NCBI GenBank assembly: GCA_037443545.1
Contig: JBBIOD010000083.1
Span: 1 to 7,830 of the forward strand
Direction of reading: 5' to 3'
DNA length: 7,830 nucleotides
DNA from: JASEGV01 sp037443545
GTDB lineage: Bacteria; Bacteroidota; Ignavibacteria; UBA10030; BY39
Shown here: in pieces, positions 1 through 6,578 of the stretch
How the letters are laid out: each line of letters opens with the position of its first letter
Position numbering within the stretch: the first letter of the stretch is position 1
The notes under the pieces: model-generated
What the model was told of the DNA's origin: nothing
Databases searched by the model: none
Seen by the model: the letters and a program-made list of their open reading frames with translations, nothing else
Translations under genes and position numbers: made by a program

Positions 1-117
1 AAAATGCTGAAGCATCCTTTTCTGATGTGGCTAAAAACAAATACTTTTTCTCTTATCTTTCCAGTAACGTGAAATGAAATTCGGTGATTGATCCGAAAAA
101 TCTAAACTCCTCCAACC
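1..117 (-). other. non-coding flank with an orphan GGAGGAG
   Basis: This is the stretch downstream of porD on the minus strand, up to the window edge. A perfect Shine-Dalgarno-like GGAGGAG lies at 107-113, four bases after the porD stop, but no ATG, GTG or TTG follows at a usable distance. One minus frame stays open from 101 to the edge, yet it has no normal start codon and begins straight after a TAG. An ATT at 99-101 has the right spacing, but ATT starts are very rare. Near the edge, ATGC and GCAT flank a four-base loop (4-15), too short to call a terminator. I recognise no protein here. It could be a degraded gene start, an interspersed repeat, or plain spacer. Confidence 0.3.
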
Positions 118-1020
118 TCACTTTATTCTGCGTTTATACTCCTCGTAATTTTTCTGGTGGGCTGGGTCGTAAGTACCTAATTTATTATAGATTTCCGGGT
201 CTTTTGAATCGAGGTACAATTCACATAACTCTAAATATTTGGTATCGAAGAATGCTTTAATAAAAATTATACGCTCGTTGATTTTCTTCTGAAAATTACC
301 TATACTTTCTACAGCTTTTAAAACATTTTCGAGGGCTTTCGATTTGTTTCGAGTGAGCATATCGAGTCCCTTGTAATGGTAAAGGTAATACGCCTCCCGA
401 ATAATTTTATTTTTTGGATTAATAATTTCCTCGATGAATTGCATTCGATTATAAGTACTCGAAGATTTTAAATCCCATCCCGATGAAGCTCCGCCTCCCG
501 AGCGTGCTTTACTCGCAATATCGGCTGCCATTTGGAAATATTCTGTACCATCGGTTGGTTTGTACGAGTCGTAATCAAAACCGAGGATAATATAAACATA
601 AAAATCAATGAAACTGGTAACAGGATCGTATTGAGGATTATTATGATGGATCGGCTGATTTCGGACGAAAGTAAATTCCCATTTATCATCGAATATCCGA
701 ACCGTGCCTGTGCTTTTATCCGATTTATAAATTTGGCGTTGGCTACCAATAAATACTTGAGCTGTGTATTTATTTTCAGACGGCGAACCTTTGAAGAAAA
801 TTTCAAAATTACATTTTATCTTCTGGCCGCCGAAATCATCGTTAGTCCATCTGTAATTGTTGATGTAATCCTCTATCCGCTGTTCGAAACCTGAGATGTT
901 CTCGAGTGCTTCAGCAGTCAAATTTTCTGTATTCAATGTAGCGTTACAATCAATTTCCTGCGCCACTGCGCAGCTTGTTATCAAAAAAATGATTGCGAAA
1001 GATACTAATGTAATTTTCAT
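118..1020 (-). CDS. porD: PorD-like protein (DUF4835), type IX secretion associated
   Basis: This 300-residue exported protein resembles the DUF4835 family, annotated as PorD and linked to type IX secretion and gliding in Bacteroidota. Its biochemical role is not settled. Family-like traits, in order, are a signal peptide (1-20), a cysteine soon after it (C25), the W58-T-N-D segment, a second cysteine (C70, in IKCNF), an aromatic stretch FYVYIILGFDYDSY (140-153), G158-TEYFQ, a glycine/serine loop ending in GW (175-182), and YHYKGLDML (214-222). The length is normal for the family. Export is ambiguous: ITSC at 14-17 fits a lipobox, while AVA-Q at 18-21 fits signal peptidase I. The ATG at 1018-1020 is the only start that keeps the signal peptide. 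It has no clear Shine-Dalgarno but sits about 25 bases below a good promoter candidate. It is divergent from a PorV/PorQ-like gene, which suits an envelope role. No other type IX core gene is in the window. Confidence 0.85.
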   Translation of the reverse strand: MKITLVSFAIIFLITSCAVAQEIDCNATLNTENLTAEALENISGFEQRIEDYINNYRWTNDDFGGQKIKCNFEIFFKGSPSENKYTAQVFIGSQRQIYKSDKSTGTVRIFDDKWEFTFVRNQPIHHNNPQYDPVTSFIDFYVYIILGFDYDSYKPTDGTEYFQMAADIASKARSGGGASSGWDLKSSSTYNRMQFIEEIINPKNKIIREAYYLYHYKGLDMLTRNKSKALENVLKAVESIGNFQKKINERIIFIKAFFDTKYLELCELYLDSKDPEIYNKLGTYDPAHQKNYEEYKRRIK

Positions 1021-1036
1021 ACTAATACTCTATTTG

Positions 1037-1065
1037 TTGAATTCAATATAGCTATTTTATTTAAT
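1037..1065 (+). promoter_or_regulatory. candidate promoter for the outer-membrane gene pair
   Basis: TTGAAT at 1037-1042 and TTTAAT at 1060-1065 are separated by 17 bases, a fair sigma70-type match about 30 bases before the ribosome binding site of the gene at 1099. The -35 box is half of the perfect palindrome TTGAATTCAA (1037-1046). It overlaps the opposing promoter candidate at 1045-1073. The region is AT-rich, so a chance match is possible. Confidence 0.35.
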
Positions 1066-1073
1066 TAGTTCAA
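1045..1073 (-). promoter_or_regulatory. candidate promoter for porD
   Basis: On the minus strand TTGAAC (1068-1073) and TATATT (1045-1050) are 17 bases apart, close to the sigma70 consensus with ideal spacing. Transcription would start near 1038, giving a leader of roughly 18 bases before the porD ATG. This is the best promoter match in the divergent gap. Confidence 0.5.
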
Positions 1074-1088
1074 GCATCAATCATAGTC

Positions 1089-1094
1089 AGGAGG
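1089..1094 (+). promoter_or_regulatory. ribosome binding site, PorV/PorQ-like gene
   Basis: A perfect AGGAGG lies four bases before the ATG at 1099. It fixes that start and the signal peptide that follows. Confidence 0.85.
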
Positions 1095-1098
1095 CAAT

Positions 1099-1914
1099 AT
1101 GAAGGTACTAATAATTTTCATAATCCTGCTTCAGCATTCTGTTTTTGCAGGATTTGAACAAACAAATTTGGGTTCTCGAGCTAATGCACTTGGAGGAGCA
1201 TCTGTGGGATTATCGGATGATTGTTGGAGTATTTTCTATAATCCCGCAGGATTATACAGTTTGATGCACAACGAGGCGGCAGCTTTTTATTCACCGCGTC
1301 CTTTTGGGTTGAGCGAATTATCCACAACTGCGTTCGTTGCAAATTATTCCACTAATTTCGGAATGTTCGCTCTCGCTGCAAAAAAATATGGCTTCGATCT
1401 CTATAAAGAAATCTCAGGAACTCTATCGTATTCAAACTTATTTTTCGGAATAAAAATCGGGACGAATTTTCATATTCATACCCTAACGATTAAAGGTTAT
1501 GGCAACGATTACACGATTGGTATGGATGTTGGGATTATGTTTCCGCTTGCAAACAATTTACTCTTAGGCTTTTCAGCGAAAAATATTAACGCACCGACGA
1601 TTGGAAGGATGAAAGAAAAATTGCCTCAAATATTTTTGTTTGGAACTTCTTACTCACCAATCAACAATGTGTTTTTGCTGATCGATTATGAAAAAGAAAT
1701 AATGTTCGATGGTTCGTTGAAAGCGGGTTTTGAGTATTGGGTTTTTGAATTTGGAGCCCTACGGTTTGGTGTGAATGCGAAGCCGTCCACTGTTTCGGCA
1801 GGATTGGGCTTGAAATATTTGTCGATGAAAATTGATTATGCAATTATCAGCCATCAAGAACTTGGACTCACACATTCAATCACGATCGGATATTTGTGGG
1901 GAAAAAGAAAATGA
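1099..1914 (+). CDS. PorV/PorQ-like outer-membrane beta-barrel protein
   Basis: This 271-residue exported protein has the look of the FadL-fold PorV/PorQ (UPF0164) group. Some members, such as PorV and PorQ, serve type IX secretion, while others have no known role. Residues 1-17 form a signal peptide ending VFA. The first strand carries the family signature GSRANALGGASVGLSDD (25-41), followed by a YNPAGL motif (48-53), which compares with the usual G-A-R-x-A-x-G-G-A and W-N-P-A-G. After that come alternating short amphipathic strands and glycine turns up to THSITIGYLW near the end, then a basic GKRK tail. The protein is shorter than classical PorV and nearer PorQ in size, so I give no specific symbol. 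The start is fixed by a perfect AGGAGG. The stop overlaps the next gene's ATG (ATGA, 1911-1914), so the two products are likely made together and may act in one outer-membrane assembly. Confidence 0.8.
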   Translation: MKVLIIFIILLQHSVFAGFEQTNLGSRANALGGASVGLSDDCWSIFYNPAGLYSLMHNEAAAFYSPRPFGLSELSTTAFVANYSTNFGMFALAAKKYGFDLYKEISGTLSYSNLFFGIKIGTNFHIHTLTIKGYGNDYTIGMDVGIMFPLANNLLLGFSAKNINAPTIGRMKEKLPQIFLFGTSYSPINNVFLLIDYEKEIMFDGSLKAGFEYWVFEFGALRFGVNAKPSTVSAGLGLKYLSMKIDYAIISHQELGLTHSITIGYLWGKRK

Positions 1915-3674
1915 TTCGATTAAATCACATATTTCTGATTTTCGTTTGGTTTTCATCTGCTCTTACTCAAATTGATACAAATGACACGACCGATGTTGAG
2001 ATTGAAAATTTAGTAGAGCAAACTATAGATGAAGAAGACTCACAATTACTCGATGTTTTTGAAACCGAACCAACACTTGTTAAAAAATCTATTTGGAGTC
2101 TGCCATCGGTAGATATTCGATCACGAGTCAGGCAAAAGCTTCAAACAAGTCGGGGATATAATGAGGGAAAGTATTTAGGTAGTCCGGTAGTTTCTTATCA
2201 AAGAGTAAAAATAAATCATGGCAAAAATATTTCGGGCGGACTGCTTGTAGAAAAAGATGCCGGCGAAAGAAAGTTCAACGACCATACTAATTATTTTATA
2301 AGAATTCAGAATTTGGGTTTTATCAAATCTGTAGTGATTGGTGATTTTGTAATCGAAGCGGGGCAGGGCTTGGTGTTTTGGCGAGGGTATGATTTTACGA
2401 AAGGCGCCAATATCAAAGCCGGATCATTACGAAAGGGGAGGGCGCTGATGCATCATCTCTCGGCTGACGAGGTTGGGTTTCTTCGCGGCTTCGCAACTCT
2501 CCTGAACTGGCGACGATTTAATGGCTTGATTTTCTATTCCAACAAAAACCTGAGTGCCTCGTTAGATAGTGTCGGGAATGTAACAAGTTTTTATTCGGGA
2601 TATTATCGGACATATTCTGAAATTGCAAAGCGTGAAAACCTGACCGAAAAAGTTTTCGGCGCCCGAACTACATACGATTTACACGAGGAATTCAAGCTCG
2701 GGCTAACTTGGGCTGTGAGTTCATACTCTAAACAGATAAAAGCTGCCGGGAATAATGATTTCTCAATTTACGGTTTCGATTTTACTTTAAAAATGAATCG
2801 AATCAGTTTGTGCGGCGAGGTTGCAGCGAATTCTAAAACGGATTTTAGCGCAATCAGCGTTCTTGCAATCAGCCCGAACGCTTTCGTCGACGTGGTTGCA
2901 TTGTACAGAAATTATTCCCCAAATTATTTTAACAGGTTCGCAAATCCGTTCGGTGAATCATTCGGTGGGTCGAACGAAGAAGGTTTCTTCATCGGATTGG
3001 AATTGAAATTATTGAGAGGGATAAAATTAATCGGATACAGCGATAATTTTGTTTTTCCGAAAAGTAAAGAGCTAAATTTTTCAAAGCGAAGTAATGAATA
3101 CTTTTCGCAGTTTGAATGTAAATTAAATAAAAATATTATGATTACTCTGAGGTGTACGAATAAGTCGTTCGATGTTTTTCAAAAAAATCTTGATGAGTTG
3201 AAACGAGACATCAGAATTATTGATCGAACGGTCAGAAGTAATTACCGCATCAATGTTGATTACGATTTATCAAAGCACGTACGATTGAGGTGGCGATTCG
3301 AATACCGCACTGTAAATTCAAACCTTACAAAGGCAACAGAAATCGGCAGGATGTTTTTCCAAGATATGACCATCAAATCGAAGAGGCATTGGTCGCTTAA
3401 CTTCAGGATTAGTTATTTCAATACCGATTCATATTATTCCGGAATCAGTCAGTACGAAAATGATTTGCGGGGAGTTCTTTCGATTCCGGTTTTATACGGG
3501 CAGGGAATCAAGTGGTATGTTTTATTGAAGTCTCAGATTATTAACTCACTCGATTTGTCGCTCAAATATTCATATCTGATTAATGAAGATGTGAGGAAAA
3601 TCGGGAGTGGGTGGGACGAACTGCCAGCAAATGTGGATAACAGGATAGGGGTGCAGTTAGATTTAAAGTTGTAA
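1911..3674 (+). CDS. large outer-membrane protein, helix-hairpin-helix protein relative without that domain
   Basis: This is a 587-residue exported protein of unknown function. It resembles the large FCB-group proteins annotated as helix-hairpin-helix proteins, which have a signal peptide, an acidic linker, ComEA-like helix-hairpin-helix repeats and then a long beta-barrel-like part. Seen here are a signal peptide (1-17 or 1-20), an acidic linker (22-53), and then directly SLPSVDIRSRVRQ (63-75), RGYNEGKYLGSPVVSYQR (81-98), GLLVEKDAGE (110-119) and the hallmark GDFVIEAGQGLVFWRG (144-159). HLSADEVGFLRG (182-193) follows, with strand-and-turn sequence to the C terminus. The DNA- or protein-binding helical repeats expected between the linker and SLPS are not visible. 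I chose the ATG at 1911 over an in-frame GTG at 1896. It gives a clean signal peptide and the ATGA overlap, and GGGGA lies 8 bases upstream. The last residue is L, not the aromatic common in barrels. Confidence 0.78.
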   Translation: MIRLNHIFLIFVWFSSALTQIDTNDTTDVEIENLVEQTIDEEDSQLLDVFETEPTLVKKSIWSLPSVDIRSRVRQKLQTSRGYNEGKYLGSPVVSYQRVKINHGKNISGGLLVEKDAGERKFNDHTNYFIRIQNLGFIKSVVIGDFVIEAGQGLVFWRGYDFTKGANIKAGSLRKGRALMHHLSADEVGFLRGFATLLNWRRFNGLIFYSNKNLSASLDSVGNVTSFYSGYYRTYSEIAKRENLTEKVFGARTTYDLHEEFKLGLTWAVSSYSKQIKAAGNNDFSIYGFDFTLKMNRISLCGEVAANSKTDFSAISVLAISPNAFVDVVALYRNYSPNYFNRFANPFGESFGGSNEEGFFIGLELKLLRGIKLIGYSDNFVFPKSKELNFSKRSNEYFSQFECKLNKNIMITLRCTNKSFDVFQKNLDELKRDIRIIDRTVRSNYRINVDYDLSKHVRLRWRFEYRTVNSNLTKATEIGRMFFQDMTIKSKRHWSLNFRISYFNTDSYYSGISQYENDLRGVLSIPVLYGQGIKWYVLLKSQIINSLDLSLKYSYLINEDVRKIGSGWDELPANVDNRIGVQLDLKL

Positions 3675-3710
3675 AAGAATCATATTTTTTATCTGACATC
3701 GATATTGGTA

Positions 3711-3759
3711 AAACTTCCGATTTTTGATTAATTAAAGCAAATTCAGAAATCGGAAGTTT
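3711..3759. terminator. inverted repeat between convergent genes, likely two-way terminator
   Basis: The arms 3711-3723 and 3747-3759 are perfect complements (AAACTTCCGATTT and AAATCGGAAGTTT). In plus-strand RNA the stem can extend to 3727/3743 with one G-U pair, giving about 17 pairs and a 15-base loop. It starts 36 bases after the plus-strand stop at 3674 and ends 11 bases before the minus-strand stop at 3771, the right place to stop both transcripts. The runs of T after each arm are short (three or four), so termination strength is uncertain. Confidence 0.6.
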
Positions 3760-3770
3760 ACTTCTAAATT

Positions 3771-5477
3771 TTACGCTTTCATTCTTTCGCCTAATTCCTC
3801 AACTGTGAATATCCAGCCCACAATTTTACCCGGCTGTATATCTTTAAAGTTTTTCCAATATTCTTTTGTGCGCATAAAACGTGAACTTGTATCACCGTTT
3901 GGAATTCGGTTCATTTCATCAAGCACACGATTAAAGCGGTTCTTCCATACTTGCATATTCGAAACACGCAAATCAACCCAACCATCGTGCGACCATAAGT
4001 CGATATTTGTTTGGTTAATAGGAAGTTCGCTCTCACCTCTGTACGGTGGAATTTTTATCTCATCACCACGCAATAAAGTTTTTCCATCGGGGAGAAGTAT
4101 TGGAATTCCGATTGAAATAATCTGAGAGCGGAGTTGAGTGTTCTTTGAAATTATTTCATTTAATTTTTTTGAGAGAACTTTCGCATCAGTTTTTGTTACG
4201 GTAATCATATCTTTAAAACCTAATTTTAACAGATACGATTCGTACAATAACTTTGATAAGCGGGGAGGACCCAACATTTCGAATGCGATGCTATCTACGT
4301 TGTGGTTTTTTTCAAGTGTCTCCATTTTTTTTAGAGCGGCTTCAAGTAAAACACCCGCACGGAATGTAGGTTCAAGCGTTGCGTGATCGAGTGCGTTTAT
4401 GATATCGTGCCCGGTATTACCCCCCACGATCTCGTAGACTACTGAGTCGGCAATTTCTTCTGGAGTTACATACTCCATCTGTCCGGGCATCGATATTGCT
4501 TCGAACTCGCCCTTCGAGAAAATTCCATTCTCACCAGTATCAATAAAAACAGATTTCAAAGTTTTGCCAGATGGTTTACCAAACTGGTGTAGCTTTAATT
4601 TAAGTTTTCCATTCAACTTGATACCATGTTCAGGGGGACAATCGGAAAGTTGAACCGCTTTGCCCCGTTTTTTGATTTCGCCGTAAGCGATTTTTTTCCA
4701 AGCAATAGCTGCTGTCGGTTTGATCTCTTTCGTAATCGGAGCGTCGGGAGTTCGCCCCATTAAGAAGAGCAGCATCGTGTGAGCCCCCGCTACAGAAGAT
4801 TTTGAAAGTAAAACTCGCGATGGTTTTTCTTCGCTGTGTGTATATGGGATATTCAAACCCATACCGCCGGTTCCGCTCGTTCCAATCTTCAGATATATTT
4901 TTGTGTTTGCTGCCATCATCGAACGATACATTATTTGAACATGCCGAACGAGCTGAGGGACATAAAGTGTGCAAATCAACCGTTCTGTAATTTCAATTAA
5001 ATTGTTTTTCTTATTTGCTTTTGCCGCTTTCAATTCGTTGATGACATTAAGCGAACTCTGGAAAATATTTTGATACGCAATTGCCGTTGCCGAATTAACA
5101 CAATCGATTACGACTTCAGGTTTGTATTTAGTGAGTAGTTTATAGACGGCAGTTTTTTTTAAAGCACTCTCAGTCAATTCATCGACGATATCGTGCATAA
5201 ATATTTCTCGCTTCTTTTCGTCGGCAAGAATTTCTTCACGCGCTAAGTCTTTAAATTCGTCGCGTACGAAAATATTTCCCCACCAAGGTATAAAAAAATC
5301 TTTCTCCACATTTGGATATTCCTTACGAAGGTTATCTACCGCATCGAGTACTTCTTCCTTCAGCAACGATGTTACAATGATACGTTTCGGTTGTCGCACC
5401 ATAAGTTTTCGGCAAACCGCAGAGCCAACTAAACCCCAGCCGCCTATTACACAAATTGTTTTTCCTTTAATGTCCAT
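3771..5477 (-). CDS. large Rossmann-fold protein, SDR/epimerase-like, function unknown
   Basis: This is a 568-residue cytoplasmic protein with no signal peptide. The N-terminal part is a dinucleotide-binding domain: beta strand TICVIGG, then G12-G-W-G15-L-V-G18 (the GxxGxxG loop), and a later strand VVIDCVNSATAIAY (122-135). After a strand KIYLKIGTSGTGGMG (193-207) comes LSKSSVAGAH (224-233), which fits the place where short-chain dehydrogenases carry YxxxSK. Here V222 holds the usual tyrosine position, with K226 kept; Y212 and Y265 are possible substitutes. About 330 residues follow, far beyond a normal SDR of 250-350 residues, and include GGNTGHDI (352-359) and ALDHATLEP (362-370). I cannot assign a substrate. 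The lipoprotein gene upstream ends one base before this ATG, so they are surely co-transcribed. There is no clear Shine-Dalgarno, which points to coupling with upstream translation. Confidence 0.75.
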   Translation of the reverse strand: MDIKGKTICVIGGWGLVGSAVCRKLMVRQPKRIIVTSLLKEEVLDAVDNLRKEYPNVEKDFFIPWWGNIFVRDEFKDLAREEILADEKKREIFMHDIVDELTESALKKTAVYKLLTKYKPEVVIDCVNSATAIAYQNIFQSSLNVINELKAAKANKKNNLIEITERLICTLYVPQLVRHVQIMYRSMMAANTKIYLKIGTSGTGGMGLNIPYTHSEEKPSRVLLSKSSVAGAHTMLLFLMGRTPDAPITKEIKPTAAIAWKKIAYGEIKKRGKAVQLSDCPPEHGIKLNGKLKLKLHQFGKPSGKTLKSVFIDTGENGIFSKGEFEAISMPGQMEYVTPEEIADSVVYEIVGGNTGHDIINALDHATLEPTFRAGVLLEAALKKMETLEKNHNVDSIAFEMLGPPRLSKLLYESYLLKLGFKDMITVTKTDAKVLSKKLNEIISKNTQLRSQIISIGIPILLPDGKTLLRGDEIKIPPYRGESELPINQTNIDLWSHDGWVDLRVSNMQVWKNRFNRVLDEMNRIPNGDTSSRFMRTKEYWKNFKDIQPGKIVGWIFTVEELGERMKA

Positions 5478-5478
5478 A

Positions 5479-6474
5479 CTATTTCAATTTCATTGTCGTT
5501 ACAATATTTTCAAAAGGTGTCAAATAATTTTTCTTTTGCGGGTTGAACCAATTCATCGTAATTCGGATAACTTTGTTGTTTTTTACCACAAAGTATGCGC
5601 GACTTTCAACATCTTTCATGGATGGATAATTCAGGAACATAGATTTTTGTCCGTCGATTAAGACTTCTCCGAACGATTTGGCTTTATACCTGTCTTTGTT
5701 CTGGTCGAATACTTTTTCTACGGGTAAATCCTGAGCGTCGAATACATCGAATTGAATACTGCAATCCAACCTGTCGGCTCTCATTCCGATCGATAAATCA
5801 TTTTTACCTTTTGGTGGAGATGTAAATTCCAGATTGTCCGGATAATTTAATGTGAAGAACGGTGTTTCGTATTTTTCTAAATTTGTGGATGCTGCCCAGC
5901 CTTCTGCGGTTTTTATAACAGGTAAGGGAAGTTGGAATGATTTCAACATCGCGTTGAAAACTTCGGTATGTGCACCATACCATTCGCCGAATCCTGAAAA
6001 ACTTAATGTATAGATTAATGTATCTACCTGAAAAATATACTTGTATCCCTCAAGATTCATCTTCGTAGTGATGGGAACGGTAAAATTCATTCTGATTGCC
6101 GATTTATCTTGTATTGTTTCATTAGTTTCGCTGTCGATTCTACCGCTTTGTTTTATTTCATCCCGTAATTCGTTTACATAATCATCAAATGTTTTTCCTT
6201 CTAATTTTTTAATTTGAACAAGAACTTCTGTACCTAATTCACCGGGTTGCCCTGGATAAATGAACTTTTCTTTTACACCCTGCGATTGATAGAATTGAGC
6301 GTTACCGCTCTGCCCTAATTGTAACCATTGCTCGGGATATTGAATTTTGAAACCGTAGATTACGTCTTTGTAATCTTTAAATTTTTCGACCTTAACCGGT
6401 TCCATTTTTTTTCCGCACGAGAACAACGTTATGGCAATTAACAGTATTGATGATAAGAAAATATATTTTTTCAC
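5479..6474 (-). CDS. lipoprotein with two PsbP/DcrB-like domains
   Basis: This is a 331-residue envelope lipoprotein of unknown specific role. The N terminus is MKKYIFLSSILLIAITLFSC, with a lipobox L-F-S-C at 17-20. Two similar domains follow. The first (about 36-185) opens with IYGFKIQYPEQW (39-50), and the second (about 203-331) opens with TPFFTLNYPDN. Both start patterns are typical of PsbP-like/DcrB-like folds, where a short strand with YP and an aromatic begins the domain. Each domain ends with a similar amphipathic stretch and a closing strand (FNAMLKSFQLPLP and FENIVTTMKLK), which supports an internal duplication. The start is GTG at 6472-6474, set by a perfect AGGAGG six bases upstream. 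The next ATG (codon 24) would remove the lipobox. The gene lies one base before the Rossmann-fold gene, so the pair probably shares a process, though one product is membrane-anchored outside the cytoplasm and the other is cytoplasmic. Confidence 0.78.
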   Translation of the reverse strand: MKKYIFLSSILLIAITLFSCGKKMEPVKVEKFKDYKDVIYGFKIQYPEQWLQLGQSGNAQFYQSQGVKEKFIYPGQPGELGTEVLVQIKKLEGKTFDDYVNELRDEIKQSGRIDSETNETIQDKSAIRMNFTVPITTKMNLEGYKYIFQVDTLIYTLSFSGFGEWYGAHTEVFNAMLKSFQLPLPVIKTAEGWAASTNLEKYETPFFTLNYPDNLEFTSPPKGKNDLSIGMRADRLDCSIQFDVFDAQDLPVEKVFDQNKDRYKAKSFGEVLIDGQKSMFLNYPSMKDVESRAYFVVKNNKVIRITMNWFNPQKKNYLTPFENIVTTMKLK

Positions 6475-6480
6475 GATTAA

Positions 6481-6486
6481 CCTCCT
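6481..6486 (-). promoter_or_regulatory. ribosome binding site, lipoprotein gene
   Basis: AGGAGG on the minus strand lies six bases before a GTG codon. It is decisive for choosing the GTG start at 6474 of the lipoprotein gene. Confidence 0.85.
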
Positions 6487-6526
6487 TGGTGTTATGTGTT
6501 ATGATAATAGTTATAAAATCTTGTTT

Positions 6527-6558
6527 GAAACATAAGAAATAATTTTGATACAAACAAA
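6527..6558 (-). promoter_or_regulatory. weak candidate promoter of Bacteroidota type
   Basis: On the minus strand TTTG (6555-6558) and TATGTTTC (6527-6534) are 20 bases apart. This resembles the Bacteroidota pattern TTTG-N19/21-TAnnTTTG with one mismatch. It would let the lipoprotein and Rossmann genes be transcribed apart from the DinB-like gene, with a leader of about 45 bases. The gap also holds a short inverted repeat TTTGATACAAA (6544-6554) between the two boxes. The AT-rich background makes this match weak. Confidence 0.25.
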
Positions 6559-6578
6559 AAACAAGCTGTGGATAAGTT

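Noticed and set aside
1..21. Short hairpin ATGC-TGAA-GCAT near the left edge as a porD terminator
   Set aside because: Only four pairs without a bulge, and the following bases are cut off by the window edge.
468..894. Open frames on both strands inside porD
   Set aside because: They lie in other frames of a well-supported gene, have no ribosome binding site and encode no recognisable domain.
1896..1910. GTG start for the large outer-membrane protein, five codons upstream
   Set aside because: The ATG at 1911 gives a cleaner signal peptide, a better ribosome-site spacing and the classic ATGA overlap.
4630..4990. Open frames of 62 and 114 codons within the Rossmann-fold gene
   Set aside because: They are shadows of the long gene; their composition is not protein-like and no start signal precedes them.
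6520..6565. Inverted repeat CTTGTTT / AAACAAG in the gap before the lipoprotein gene
   Set aside because: Seven AT-rich pairs across a 32-base loop are easily found by chance in such DNA; I see no further support for a riboswitch or terminator.
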